From the NCBI RefSeq assembly GCF_947492405.1, contig NZ_CANLMP010000007.1, positions 1-64,000 on the forward strand: DNA of 64,000 bases, given 5' to 3'. Made by a program: the position numbers and the translations under genes. Position 1 is the stretch's first letter. The number at the start of each line of letters is the position of its first letter. Origin of the DNA: an uncultured Aquimarina sp. (lineage in GTDB: Bacteria > Bacteroidota > Bacteroidia > Flavobacteriales > Flavobacteriaceae). Below the pieces are notes generated by a model. The model was given only the letters and a program-made list of their open reading frames with translations. It was not told the DNA's origin and made no database searches. Below, one piece after another: positions 17,714 through 26,903 of the stretch.

Positions 17714-19219
17714 CTATTCTTTACAATCAAAAATAGACTGCTGGATATCATACTTTTTGATATTAAAAATATCTAAGATCGAATGATAAATAACATCCGT
17801 AGTGATGCTTTCTTCTTTTCTTTCTATTAAAGTATTTACTTTATTTTCATATGTTTCTTCGAATGAATTCGAATACCATACTATCATTGCTGGATTAGTA
17901 AGACTCTGAAAATGAGAGTGTAACCATTTTCCATCTTCGCCAAGTGCCTCACCGTGATCCGCTATATACACCATTATAGTAGGTTGGTTTTGACGTTCTA
18001 AAACTTTTATAATTGTATCCAAGAAGTTATCTAAATACAAAATAGTATTGTCATAAGAGTTGATCATTTGATCATTTGTCATTGAAGGAATATATTTACT
18101 ATCAACTACTGGTAAAAATTTCCTGAACTCGTCAGTATATTTATCTTCATACCACCAATGGCTTCCTATCATATGCAATGTAAAAAGGCCTTTATTATGC
18201 TCAGAAATTTCCTCTTCAAATTTAGGAATTAAACTAAGATCCTGTTTCTTGTTAAAACTCCAAAACGATTTGAATTCATCAATAATAACCACATCACTAT
18301 TAGTTTCTACTATAGCTTTATACGAGCTTTCTAAAAGTTGATTTCCGATCCATTTTGTTGGAATATTTTTAGAATTTATCATATCAAAAAGTGATATGAT
18401 CGAGTCCTGAGGAACACTATAAATACCTTCATCAGTCAAAATTCTTGGTAAACTTAACGCTGTATTTGTTTTATTAGTAAATACCTTATCAAAACTTACA
18501 ATATTTTTCCTAGTAGATAAGTTAGGAGTGGTTTTTCTAGAATACCCATTTAAATGTAAATGATCCGCTCTTACGGATTCTCCTAGAACCAACACTACTT
18601 TAACATCATTATCATTTGTATATTCAGTCTTTTTAATATTTTTTAATGGTAAATCTTCTTCAGAAGAATACTCGATCAAACTATAAAATAAGGAATACGG
18701 AAGTTTGCTACTAAAGCTTTTGAGTCTTACACCATCTGCCCAGAAAAATAAGCAAAATAACACCACACTAATAGGAAGAAAAACAAGAAAACCTTTCCTT
18801 TTTTCTAATTTATCATAATACTTAAAAACTAAAAACAAAACTCCAATTAAAACAAGTACAAAGAAAACTAACTGTATACTAATTAGATCTTTAACAACAT
18901 ATGGTTTAGTTGTTAAAGCTGCGTATATCAATGCTGAAGAAACCGAAATATCTATACTATATACCCAAAATGATAGAAAGCCTAACACTAAAAACAATAC
19001 AGAAAAAAGTACTTTAAAAAGTACTTTAGATAACGAAATGATATATAATATCCCAGCAAATGTGGATTGAATAATACATAAATGAATTAGATATACTAAA
19101 ACATCTTTTCCTCCTTTAAGGGGAATGTTATAATATGATGAACATGTAATAAAAAGAGCAAAAACAATGTTTAATAACAAGTGAAAATAAATCACTTTTT
19201 TATGCTCATCAAGTTTCAT
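17714..19219 (-). CDS. Phosphoethanolamine transferase-like (EptA-type) membrane sulfatase-fold enzyme
   Basis: 501 residues. Five membrane segments in the first ~190 residues, then a periplasmic alkaline-phosphatase-fold domain beginning VVLVLGESVRADHLHLNGYSRKTTPNL (metal-binding Glu/Asp), TNKTNTALSLPRI (candidate catalytic Thr), and IADHGEALGEDGKWLHSHF (metal-binding Asp-His and final His). These fit enzymes that move phosphoethanolamine from phosphatidylethanolamine to lipid A or other glycolipids. Which acceptor is used here is unknown. glnS is upstream on the same strand with a 9-base gap, so the two may be co-transcribed. Confidence 0.85.
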   Translation of the reverse strand: MKLDEHKKVIYFHLLLNIVFALFITCSSYYNIPLKGGKDVLVYLIHLCIIQSTFAGILYIISLSKVLFKVLFSVLFLVLGFLSFWVYSIDISVSSALIYAALTTKPYVVKDLISIQLVFFVLVLIGVLFLVFKYYDKLEKRKGFLVFLPISVVLFCLFFWADGVRLKSFSSKLPYSLFYSLIEYSSEEDLPLKNIKKTEYTNDNDVKVVLVLGESVRADHLHLNGYSRKTTPNLSTRKNIVSFDKVFTNKTNTALSLPRILTDEGIYSVPQDSIISLFDMINSKNIPTKWIGNQLLESSYKAIVETNSDVVIIDEFKSFWSFNKKQDLSLIPKFEEEISEHNKGLFTLHMIGSHWWYEDKYTDEFRKFLPVVDSKYIPSMTNDQMINSYDNTILYLDNFLDTIIKVLERQNQPTIMVYIADHGEALGEDGKWLHSHFQSLTNPAMIVWYSNSFEETYENKVNTLIERKEESITTDVIYHSILDIFNIKKYDIQQSIFDCKE

Positions 19220-19228
19220 TATTATAAA

Positions 19229-21274
19229 CTATATAGAAAATTTAGAAGCTATATCTGATGCTTCTTTACTTAACAATTCATTAGTATCTTCTTTTCCTTT
19301 TACTATAAAATCCTTAGCTAACTGATCTGGCTCTATCCCTTTTGTCTCTAAAACAACTCCCAGCGCTAACGTAATTACAATTCGCGTTCCTATTTTTTTA
19401 GCAGCAGTACCGTATAATGGTACTAATTCATCTATATCTACTTTTTTCGCTGCTTCTAAAATCTTAGTTTTAAGAGCCTCTCTTTTCTCTTCTGGTAAAT
19501 TGGTATACTTCTTCCCCGCTCTTTTAATTTCGTCTATTGGAGACACTTCTCTTTGCTTATTTTCGTTTGGTTTGTTAGTATTAGATTGTTTATTAGTTGT
19601 AGGTTTAACTTTAGCCCATGTATCTCGTAAACCAACTGTTTTATTAAACACCAATGCATTAGATGTACTATCAGGATCCACATTAAAATATCCTAATCTT
19701 TGAAACTGAAACTGTTCCAGTAGTTTAGTATCTTTAAGACTAGGTTCTACATATCCAGTAATCACTTTTAACGAATCTGGATTCAGAAATTCCATAAAAT
19801 CTTTCTCCTTATGACTATCTGGAGCTTCATCATTAAATAACCTATCATACAATCTAATTTCGGAAGGAATAGCGTGTTTTATGGATACCCAATGTAATGT
19901 TCCTTTTACATTACGTTTCGATTCTTCAGTACCACTACCCGATCTGCTTTTAGGATCATATGTACAATGGATTTCTGTAATATTACCATCGTTATCTTTT
20001 ACAACACTTTCTCCTTTGATAATATACGCGTTTTTAAGACGAACTTCTTTACCAAGTGTTAATCTAAAATACTTGCGTCCTGCATCCTCTTTAAAATCTT
20101 CCTTCTCAATATATAGCTCCTTAGAAAAAGGAACTTGTCTTGAACCAGCTGTACTATCCTCAGGGTTATTTTCTGCTTCTAACCACTCCTCTTTTTCATC
20201 AGGATAATTAGTAATCACTAATTTTACTGGATCCAGAACCGCCATTACCCTAGGTGCTATTTTATTAAGATCCTCACGAACGCAAAATTCTAGTAATGAA
20301 ACATCAATAACGTTTTCTCTTTTAGCTACACCTACTGTTTCTACAAATTTTCTTATAGATCCTGGCGTATAACCTCTTCTTCTTAAACCTGAAATCGTTG
20401 GCATTCTAGGATCATCCCAACCTTTTACAATACTATCATTAACCAATCTAAGTAATTTACGCTTACTCATAATCGTATAACTTAAATTAAGGCGTGCAAA
20501 TTCTCTTTGTTTTGGTCTTATATTATCACTATAGATTTGATCCAAAAACCAATCATAGAGCTTTCTATGTGGTTTAAATTCTAATGAACACAGTGAATGA
20601 GAAATATGTTCTATATAGTCGCTTTCTCCATGAGTCCAATCATACATAGGATATATACACCACGTATCACCTGTTCTGTGATGAGATTTTTTTAATATCC
20701 TGTACATCAAAGGATCACGCATTAACATATTAGGATCGGCCATATCAATCTTCGCTCTAACTACGTGCTTGCCTTCATCAAATTCACCAGCCTTCATTCT
20801 CTGAAATAAATCAAGGTTCTCTTCTACAGATCTGTTTCTATACGGACTATTAATTCCTGGCTCTGTAGTAGTTCCTTTTTGTTCAGCGATCTCTTCAGAA
20901 GATTGGCTATCTACATAGGCTTTACCTTCTTTGATTAACGCAACTGTCCAATCATATAATTGCTGGAAATAATCAGAAGAATAACATTCTTTATCCCATT
21001 GATATCCTAACCAAGAGATATCTTCCTTAATAGCATCAACATACTCTTGCTCTTCTTTAGCAGGATTAGTATCATCAAAACGTAGGTTTACGGGAGCATT
21101 ATATGTAATTCCTAATCCAAAACTAATACCTATTGCCTTGGTATGACCAATATGTAAATATCCATTAGGCTCCGGAGGAAAACGAAAACGCAAATCTTTT
21201 GGATTCATTCCATTTGCCAGATCTTCTTCTACAATATGTTCTAAAAAATTGAGTGATTTTTTTTCTTCTGTCAT
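19229..21274 (-). CDS. glnS: Glutamine--tRNA ligase with C-terminal extension
   Basis: 681 residues. PPEPNGYLHIGHTKA places the HIGH motif at residues 41-44; LSYTIMSKRKL holds the KMSKS-type motif near 268. LRFDDTNPAKEEQEYVDAI and the beta-barrel anticodon-binding region are complete and typical of bacterial GlnRS. After the normal end (about residue 555) comes an Asn/Lys/Thr-rich linker and a ~115-residue helical domain (DEIKRAGKKYTNLPEEKR ... ELVPLYGTAAKKIGTRIV). Bacteroidota GlnRS proteins often carry an added C-terminal domain, sometimes described as YqeY-like, which might help tRNA binding; I do not see enough to assign YqeY firmly. Confidence 0.95.
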   Translation of the reverse strand: MTEEKKSLNFLEHIVEEDLANGMNPKDLRFRFPPEPNGYLHIGHTKAIGISFGLGITYNAPVNLRFDDTNPAKEEQEYVDAIKEDISWLGYQWDKECYSSDYFQQLYDWTVALIKEGKAYVDSQSSEEIAEQKGTTTEPGINSPYRNRSVEENLDLFQRMKAGEFDEGKHVVRAKIDMADPNMLMRDPLMYRILKKSHHRTGDTWCIYPMYDWTHGESDYIEHISHSLCSLEFKPHRKLYDWFLDQIYSDNIRPKQREFARLNLSYTIMSKRKLLRLVNDSIVKGWDDPRMPTISGLRRRGYTPGSIRKFVETVGVAKRENVIDVSLLEFCVREDLNKIAPRVMAVLDPVKLVITNYPDEKEEWLEAENNPEDSTAGSRQVPFSKELYIEKEDFKEDAGRKYFRLTLGKEVRLKNAYIIKGESVVKDNDGNITEIHCTYDPKSRSGSGTEESKRNVKGTLHWVSIKHAIPSEIRLYDRLFNDEAPDSHKEKDFMEFLNPDSLKVITGYVEPSLKDTKLLEQFQFQRLGYFNVDPDSTSNALVFNKTVGLRDTWAKVKPTTNKQSNTNKPNENKQREVSPIDEIKRAGKKYTNLPEEKREALKTKILEAAKKVDIDELVPLYGTAAKKIGTRIVITLALGVVLETKGIEPDQLAKDFIVKGKEDTNELLSKEASDIASKFSI

Positions 21275-21291
21275 TGGTAAAAAATAAAATA

Positions 21292-21299
21292 CAAAACTA
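21292..21299 (-). promoter_or_regulatory. -7 promoter element of glnS
   Basis: CAAAACTA on the + strand (TAGTTTTG on the minus strand), 18 bases upstream of the glnS start. Confidence 0.5.
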
Positions 21300-21406
21300 C
21301 CTAATATTTCTAATGATACACAACAATTGTATAATATCTGTTTTATAACTATATCACTTGTATAGAAAAGGGTTCTTTTCCTGTAAATTCTTACAAAAGA
21401 TTCTAG

Positions 21407-21414
21407 TACCTTTG
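21407..21414 (+). promoter_or_regulatory. -7 promoter element of folB
   Basis: TACCTTTG, only 12 bases before the folB GTG start, so the transcript leader would be very short. Confidence 0.55.
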
Positions 21415-21426
21415 TAAAAAAAATTT

Positions 21427-21783
21427 GTGGGATTAATTACACTTAAAAACATCAAGATATATGCATATCACGGATGTCTGGTAGAAGAGAAAAAAATTGG
21501 TTCTGATTATAGAGTTGACTTAAAGATTAAAGCTAATCTTACTACGTCTGCTCATTCTGATCATCTTTCAGATACTGTTGATTATGTGCATCTTAATCAC
21601 ATTGTTAAAGAAGAAATGGCGATTCGTTCTAAATTACTTGAACATGCTGCAGAACGAATTTTAACTCGTATATTAGATGAGTTACCTTTGGTAAATAAAG
21701 CAACTGTTGATGTTTCAAAAATTAACCCACCTATTGGAGGAAATGTACAAATGGTTACAATTACTAGAAGTAAAAAAAGATAA
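21427..21783 (+). CDS. folB: Dihydroneopterin aldolase
   Basis: 118 residues, GTG start. ITLKNIKIYAYHGCLVEEKKIGSDYRVDLKI is the typical N terminus (YGYHGv.e.E...G), followed by SDTVDYVHLNHIV and LLEHAAERI, and the end PLVNKATVDVSKINPPIGGNVQMVTI, all family signatures. It converts dihydroneopterin to 6-hydroxymethyl-dihydropterin in folate synthesis. The active-site Glu and Lys (in HGCLVEEKK and VDVSKINPP regions) are present. It is followed at once by tRNA-Cys, which has its own promoter. Confidence 0.93.
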   Translation: MGLITLKNIKIYAYHGCLVEEKKIGSDYRVDLKIKANLTTSAHSDHLSDTVDYVHLNHIVKEEMAIRSKLLEHAAERILTRILDELPLVNKATVDVSKINPPIGGNVQMVTITRSKKR

Positions 21784-21811
21784 ATAAATCTGAAGTAATC
21801 ATAAATTTTTT

Positions 21812-21819
21812 TACATTTG
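21812..21819 (+). promoter_or_regulatory. -7 promoter element of tRNA-Cys
   Basis: TACATTTG, a match to TAnnTTTG, 17 bases upstream of the first base of the tRNA. Confidence 0.65.
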
Positions 21820-21836
21820 CCCTCGAAGACAAAAAG

Positions 21837-21907
21837 GGTGTCGTGGCCGAGTGGCTAGGCAGTGGTCTGCAACACCATCTACAGCGGTTCGAATCCGCTC
21901 GACACCT
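21837..21907 (+). tRNA. tRNA-Cys (anticodon GCA)
   Basis: 71 bases. The acceptor stem GGTGTCG (21837-21843) pairs with CGACACC (21900-21906), the discriminator is T (as expected for tRNA-Cys), the anticodon GCA is at 21869-21871, and GGTTCGAATCC forms the T arm. CCA is not encoded. A bidirectional terminator follows directly. Confidence 0.97.
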
Positions 21908-21908
21908 C

Positions 21909-21943
21909 AAAAAAAAGTCCTGTAATTGATACAGGACTTTTTT
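21909..21943. terminator. Bidirectional terminator between tRNA-Cys and the LysE gene
   Basis: The stem AAAAAAGTCCTGTA pairs with TACAGGACTTTTTT around a short ATTGA loop; A and T runs on both flanks let it serve both converging units. Confidence 0.9.
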
Positions 21944-22637
21944 ATTTAAAACCAGAATCTGGTCTTATTTTTTCAATCTTATCCTGAATTTTCTTTTCCA
22001 TCGTATCAGGAAGAACACCTTTCAGAATCAGAAAAACTCCAAAAACCACCATAATCATACTAATTGCTCTTTTGATTATATACGTACGTTTAGGAGTTAA
22101 TTTTCTTTTTAGACGCTTAGCTAATAACATTTTAAGTATATCAATAAATAGATATGTACTAAGAACCATTACAAAAAATAGAACAATTCTATTAGTATCC
22201 ATATCCATTTGAGGACCTGCAACTACAATAATTCCAATCCAAAAAGCTAAAACACCAATATTTATAAAGTTTAATAAAAACCCTTTAAAAAAAAGCATAA
22301 AGTAATTATGCTTATTTATAATTTCTACAGAAGTATCTCTTAATTTGTTATAATTTTTTCTTTCTTTAATAAAAGAAATAGAACCATAAGTCGCTAATAA
22401 CATCCCTCCAAAAACAAATAAGGCAGGATCATCTTTTATTTTCTCTAAAATTTGATTGGTACTGAAATACGCGATTAAAATAAATACTATATCTGCAAAT
22501 ATAACTCCTAGATCCACAGCTAAAGCTGCTCTAAATCCCTTGATAGCTGCAGTTTCTAGTAAAACAAAAAATACTGGCCCGATCAAAAAGGCTAATATAA
22601 ATCCTAAAAATATTGCTGCCTGAGCGTCTTGAAACAT
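21942..22637 (-). CDS. LysE-family transporter
   Basis: 231 residues with about six membrane helices. The LysE/RhtB signature is at the N terminus: AIFLGFILAFLIGPVFFVLLETAAIKGFRAALAVDLGVIFADIVF (conserved G-P and D residues). Members export amino acids or related small molecules; here the substrate is unknown. The C-terminal ~35 residues are charged and cytoplasmic. The gene ends inside the bidirectional terminator and has its own candidate promoter at 22659-22666. Confidence 0.85.
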   Translation of the reverse strand: MFQDAQAAIFLGFILAFLIGPVFFVLLETAAIKGFRAALAVDLGVIFADIVFILIAYFSTNQILEKIKDDPALFVFGGMLLATYGSISFIKERKNYNKLRDTSVEIINKHNYFMLFFKGFLLNFINIGVLAFWIGIIVVAGPQMDMDTNRIVLFFVMVLSTYLFIDILKMLLAKRLKRKLTPKRTYIIKRAISMIMVVFGVFLILKGVLPDTMEKKIQDKIEKIRPDSGFK

Positions 22638-22658
22638 AGAATGTAAGCGTGTTTCTTA

Positions 22659-22666
22659 CAAATTTA
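22659..22666 (-). promoter_or_regulatory. -7 promoter element of the LysE gene
   Basis: CAAATTTA on the + strand (TAAATTTG on the minus strand), 22 bases upstream of the LysE start; it lies in the 40-base gap to the upstream gene. Confidence 0.45.
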
Positions 22667-22677
22667 GAAAATAGAAC

Positions 22678-23352
22678 TTAGTTTACCTCTATAATTTTAC
22701 CACCAAATACTTTTTTTCCATCAACTTCTTTTGGGTTTCCATAAATTCTTATAGTACCACCAGCAGCTGTATTAGCTTTTACATAATCACTAGCATGTAC
22801 ATTTGCTCTACCACCAGCACTAATTTTTACTTGAGTCCTAATAGTTTTTAAATCTTCTGAAATAAATTGTCCTCCAGCTTTAACAGTTACTTCTTGTTCT
22901 TCTGCGCTACCTTCTAAATGTAATCCACCACCACTAACTGCTCGTGCTAATAATTTATCAGTTTTTATCTCTGCATATATATCACCACCTTCTTGTGCTC
23001 TTAGATCCAACTCTGAAGCTTCTATTACTCCTTTTACCGTTATCTTAGCTCCTTCGTTTACATCCAATTTTGAAATATCTGTATAATACACAGTTACGTT
23101 AGTGTCATTATCATCCCAGGTATTACTTAAAGACATTTTAATTTTTAGAACATCATCTTTAAGAACTACATCAACTTCTTTTCTACTAATACCTGATATT
23201 TCTACCTTATTTTCTGATCCCTTAATAAGTTTAACTTCTATTTTATCAAAGACTTTAAGTTCATTAAAATCTCCTACATTTTTTGTTATAACCTTTTGAG
23301 CATTTAGCATAGATACAACAAATACTAACGAAAGAAATACTACTTTTTTCAT
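22678..23352 (-). CDS. Head GIN domain (DUF2807) exported protein
   Basis: 224 residues. The signal peptide MKKVVFLSLVFVVSMLNAQ is followed by the DUF2807 beta-helix-like fold: VGDFNELKVFDKIEVKLIKGSENKVEISG, then regular glycine-containing strands (LDVNEGAKITVKG, LDLRAQEGGDIYAE, ARAVSGGGLHLEG, TVKAGGQFISED, VKISAGGRANVHA) and the closing TAAGGTIRIYGNPKEVDGKKVFGGKIIEV. These proteins are common in Bacteroidota and are periplasmic or surface exposed, with a putative auto-assembling role that has not been proven. Flanked by rnr upstream (66-base gap). Confidence 0.88.
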   Translation of the reverse strand: MKKVVFLSLVFVVSMLNAQKVITKNVGDFNELKVFDKIEVKLIKGSENKVEISGISRKEVDVVLKDDVLKIKMSLSNTWDDNDTNVTVYYTDISKLDVNEGAKITVKGVIEASELDLRAQEGGDIYAEIKTDKLLARAVSGGGLHLEGSAEEQEVTVKAGGQFISEDLKTIRTQVKISAGGRANVHASDYVKANTAAGGTIRIYGNPKEVDGKKVFGGKIIEVN

Positions 23353-23418
23353 TTCCTAAATAAATTTAAAATTGATAAATGTGTGATTTATATTTTGATT
23401 AACGATTACAACTCTTCT

Positions 23419-25617
23419 TTATTCTACTTCTTGTTTACTTCCAAGTAAAGTAAAGTCTAAATGTCTTTTAATAAGATCAGCATTCTTCACTTTTACATAT
23501 ACTTCATCTCCTAATTGGTATACTTTTTTAGAATGTTGACCAATTATAGCATATTCATCTTGATCAAATACATAATGATCATCACTCATATCTTTAAGAC
23601 GTATCATTCCTTCGCACTTATTACTAATGATCTCCACATAAATACCCCATTCAGTTACTCCAGAAATGACTCCTAAAAATTCTTCGTCTTCATGATCTTT
23701 CATGAATTTGATTTGCATATACTTTATAGAATCTCTTTCTGCACTTGCTGCTAGATTTTCCATAGAACTACTATGATTGCATCGTTCTTCATATTCCTCT
23801 TCTGAAGCAGATTTTCCACTATCCAAATAATGTTGTAGCAAACGATGTGCCATAACATCCGGATACCTTCTTATAGGAGAAGTAAAATGCGAATAATAAT
23901 CAAAAGCTAATCCGTAGTGTCCGATATTATGAGTAGTGTATTCAGCTTTGCTCATACTTCTAATTGCTAATGTATCTACAAGATTTTGTTCTTTTTTTCC
24001 CTGAACATCTCTTAATAATCCATTTAGTGAATTAGTCGTAGTCTTACGATCTCTTAAATCCAGTTTATAACCAAATCGTCCTATAACGTTTTGTAAAGCT
24101 GCTAACTTTTCGTCATTAGGTTCATCGTGAACTCTGTATATAAATGTTTTCTTTGGATTTTGCTTTCCAATGAACTCTGCGACCTTTTTATTAGCAAGTA
24201 ACATAAACTCTTCAATAAGCTTATTTGCATCCTTAGAAGTCTTAAAAAACACTCCTATCGGATTATTTTCTTGGTTTAGATTAAATTTCACTTCTACTTT
24301 ATCAAAAGAAATAGCTCCCTGCCCCATTCTTTTAGAACGCATAATCTTAGCTAATTCATCTAATTTAAGTACTGCATCGGCAATTTTTTGATCTGCTTTA
24401 TACTGTTTTCCAGTTAAAGAAATTTCTTTTGGAATTGTATTTTCTTTAGTTTCTATAATATGCTGTGCTTCTTCATAAGCAAAACGTGCATCAGAATACG
24501 TAACCGTTCTACCGAACCATTGGTTTTTAATTTCTGCTTTATTATTTAATTCAAAAACAGCCGAAAACGTATACTTTTCTTCATGTGGTCGTAAAGAACA
24601 AGCATTATTTGATAAAACTTCCGGAAGCATCGGCACTACTCTATCTACCAAATAGACAGAGGTTGCTCTTTCATAAGCTTCCTCATCCAGAATTGTCCCT
24701 GTTTTTACATAATGTGATACATCGGCAATATGTATTCCTATTTCGTAATTTCCATTTTCTAAAACCTCAAACGAAAGTGCATCATCAAAATCTTTAGCAT
24801 CTTTAGGATCAATAGTAAAGGTTAGCGTTTTACGCATATCTCTTCGTTTCTTTATCTCTGATTCCTGGATAGATGTATCTAATTCATTTGCATATGCTTC
24901 TACTTCTGGTGGAAATTCATATGGTAAACCATACTGCGCCAATATCGAATGAATCTCGGTGTTATGGTCTCCTGGTTTACCAAGTACTTTTATCACTTTT
25001 CCGAATGGAGAATCTGCTTTTTCAGGCCAATCTTCCAGTTTCACTAATACTTTATCACCATCTTCTGCATCTTTTATTTTATTCTTAGGAACAAAAATAT
25101 CAGTATACATCTTACCATCCTGCATATTCACAAAAGCATAATTCTTTTGTATTTCGATGACACCTACAAATTCTTCTTTCTTCCTAGAAATAATTCTGGT
25201 AATCTCTCCTTCACTTTTTCCTCTTCGCTTACGTTTATATACATATACCTCAACTTCATCTCCGTTTAGCGCTTTATTAAGATTATTATTTGGTATAAAA
25301 ATATCATCCTCGAGATCTGCTACTATTACATACCCTGTACCTTTTGATGTAATATCTAATCTTCCTGAATATGTATTAATATTTGGTACAATTTTAAACT
25401 TTCCTCTGTCTATTTCCTCAATCTCTTTTTTAGCCGCAAGTTGTGATAGTTTCTTTATTATTTGATTTCGGCTACTGGGATCGTCTACTCCAAATTTAGC
25501 AGCAATCTGCTTATAGTTAAAAGTTTGATTTGGTTCTGATTTAAGTATTTTGAGTATTCCTTGGGTAATATTTTCTATTTTCGGAGACTTTTTTCCTCTT
25601 CTTCTTTTTCTTTTCAT
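23419..25617 (-). CDS. rnr: Ribonuclease R
   Basis: 732 residues. An N-terminal lysine/arginine-rich start (MKRKRRRGKKSPK) leads into a winged-helix domain (about 12-70) and cold-shock domains (about 75-230). The RNB catalytic core has TFTIDPKDAKDFDDALSFE (about 260-278, the Mg-binding aspartates) and ERATSVYLVDRVVPMLPEVLSN and HYGLAFDYYSHFTSPIRRYPDVMAHRLL. An S1 domain closes the protein (VTEWGIYVEIISNKCEGMIRLKDM). It degrades structured RNA 3' to 5'. Its start faces the gene-free region that I propose as a replication origin. Confidence 0.96.
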   Translation of the reverse strand: MKRKRRRGKKSPKIENITQGILKILKSEPNQTFNYKQIAAKFGVDDPSSRNQIIKKLSQLAAKKEIEEIDRGKFKIVPNINTYSGRLDITSKGTGYVIVADLEDDIFIPNNNLNKALNGDEVEVYVYKRKRRGKSEGEITRIISRKKEEFVGVIEIQKNYAFVNMQDGKMYTDIFVPKNKIKDAEDGDKVLVKLEDWPEKADSPFGKVIKVLGKPGDHNTEIHSILAQYGLPYEFPPEVEAYANELDTSIQESEIKKRRDMRKTLTFTIDPKDAKDFDDALSFEVLENGNYEIGIHIADVSHYVKTGTILDEEAYERATSVYLVDRVVPMLPEVLSNNACSLRPHEEKYTFSAVFELNNKAEIKNQWFGRTVTYSDARFAYEEAQHIIETKENTIPKEISLTGKQYKADQKIADAVLKLDELAKIMRSKRMGQGAISFDKVEVKFNLNQENNPIGVFFKTSKDANKLIEEFMLLANKKVAEFIGKQNPKKTFIYRVHDEPNDEKLAALQNVIGRFGYKLDLRDRKTTTNSLNGLLRDVQGKKEQNLVDTLAIRSMSKAEYTTHNIGHYGLAFDYYSHFTSPIRRYPDVMAHRLLQHYLDSGKSASEEEYEERCNHSSSMENLAASAERDSIKYMQIKFMKDHEDEEFLGVISGVTEWGIYVEIISNKCEGMIRLKDMSDDHYVFDQDEYAIIGQHSKKVYQLGDEVYVKVKNADLIKRHLDFTLLGSKQEVE

Positions 25618-25852
25618 TAATGTCTTTTAAATAATCTAATATAAAATTACAGCTTATCTTTTAACATAAGTTGATTTCTATATAAACTTTTATTAAATAT
25701 TAAATTTTATTATTGTTTATAGTTAAAAAAATATGTTATCTGTAAATCAGTCTATTACAAACAACTATTATCAACAAATCTTCTTCTTTTTCTTAAAATT
25801 TACTTAATTTTAAAATACCAAGATTGTTATTTAATCGTTTGGTACTAAGTAT

Positions 25853-26035
25853 ATGATACCTAAAATCAAAAAAATTCATAAAATTATATTTCTATTTACG
25901 CTAATATTTTTATTAGGTATATATTATTCTACGCTTTATATTGGAAATACAATGGATCAGAAAACAGATACCAATGAGAAATCAGAAATAAATGGTGCTA
26001 TACACTCTGATAAGGAAGCTACACAAATTAATTAA
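25853..26035 (+). CDS. Possible small single-span membrane protein
   Basis: 60 residues: a basic start (MIPKIKKIHK), one hydrophobic helix (about 11-31, IIFLFTLIFLLGIYYSTLYIG) and a polar, acidic tail. I do not recognise it. It lies just upstream of the DUF2007 gene on the same strand (54-base gap). Only the length, the membrane helix and the position support it as a real gene. Confidence 0.4.
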   Translation: MIPKIKKIHKIIFLFTLIFLLGIYYSTLYIGNTMDQKTDTNEKSEINGAIHSDKEATQIN

Positions 26036-26089
26036 CTCTTTTTTTATATAATTTGTATATTTAGATAATCTATTATCTGGATTATTTTT

Positions 26090-26329
26090 ATGAAAGATTT
26101 TATTACAATTGCAACCTTTACGTATCCAAACGATTATGTAATATTACGACTTCTTTTGGAAAGAGAAGGTATTTCTTATTTTTTTGAGAACGAAACAATG
26201 ATTGGAGTCTTTCCGTTTTACTCAAATGCTCTGGGTGGAATCAACTTAAAAATTCATCAAAAGGATCAAATTAAGGTTCAACAAATCATAGATGATCTAA
26301 ACACAAATTCACATCTTAGAGTTATATAA
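26090..26329 (+). CDS. DUF2007-like small protein
   Basis: 79 residues. ITIATFTYPNDYVILRLLLEREGISYFFENETMIGV and the ending GGINLKIHQKDQIKVQQIIDDL fit the DUF2007 family (a small GlnB-like fold proposed as a signal-transducing protein). The family pattern of 'a L E aeGI...' is clear. Function unknown. It ends at the border of the gene-free AT-rich region. Confidence 0.75.
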   Translation: MKDFITIATFTYPNDYVILRLLLEREGISYFFENETMIGVFPFYSNALGGINLKIHQKDQIKVQQIIDDLNTNSHLRVI

Positions 26330-26903
26330 TCTATAAATCATGTTTTTATAGTTTTCAACATATATTATATATATACTTTTCTTTTCTTTAAAATTTAAAA
26401 ATAAAAATGATGATTATGATGTAGTGTTGATAGCGGTATAACTTTATTAGAATTTATTTGTTTATTGAGTTAGTTTGATTTTTCAAATACATATTAACAA
26501 CATATGAATAGGTTAATCAATTGAAAATCTTATAAAAATGATTTTTAATTAACAACTGTTTATAGTTTATAAACACATGTTTTTATTAATATTTCTACGG
26601 TAAAACCATAGTTGATAACAATAATTTAATGTTTAAAAACTTAGCAAGAAAAAAGTGGTAATAAATTTTGATATGTGCTTAGTAGCCATGTATTCTAATA
26701 ATATTTAAAACCACCAAAAAAAGTTTCTCAATTTTAGGAACTATTTATCCACATGTAATGTTAACAGGAGGTAAGGGGTTATTAACATTAAGGTAATATT
26801 GGGTTAATTTATTGATTTTTTGAACTTTACTTTTTTTGTTTAAAGTATCTTTGCTTTCAATAAAAAATCTTAATCTTCTAACATAATTTAAAACTTAAAA
26901 GTT
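26330..26903 (+). other. Gene-free AT-rich region with a perfect DnaA box: candidate oriC
   Basis: 574 bases with no credible ORF. A perfect DnaA box TTATCCACA lies at 26745-26753. TTAACA recurs at 26494, 26549, 26761 and 26782. Weaker DnaA-like sites (two mismatches) are seen at 26567 (TTATAAACA) and 26611 (AGTTGATAA). Genes are divergent around the wider gap (rnr leftwards, rpiB rightwards). Hand sampling of base composition suggests + strand GC skew turns from negative to positive here. This is inference; the box count alone would not be significant. Confidence 0.45.
26819..26853 (+). promoter_or_regulatory. Promoter of rpiB
   Basis: A -33 TTTG at 26819-26822 and a -7 TATCTTTG at 26846-26853, with a 23-base spacer, 50 bases before the GTG start. 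Confidence 0.6.
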
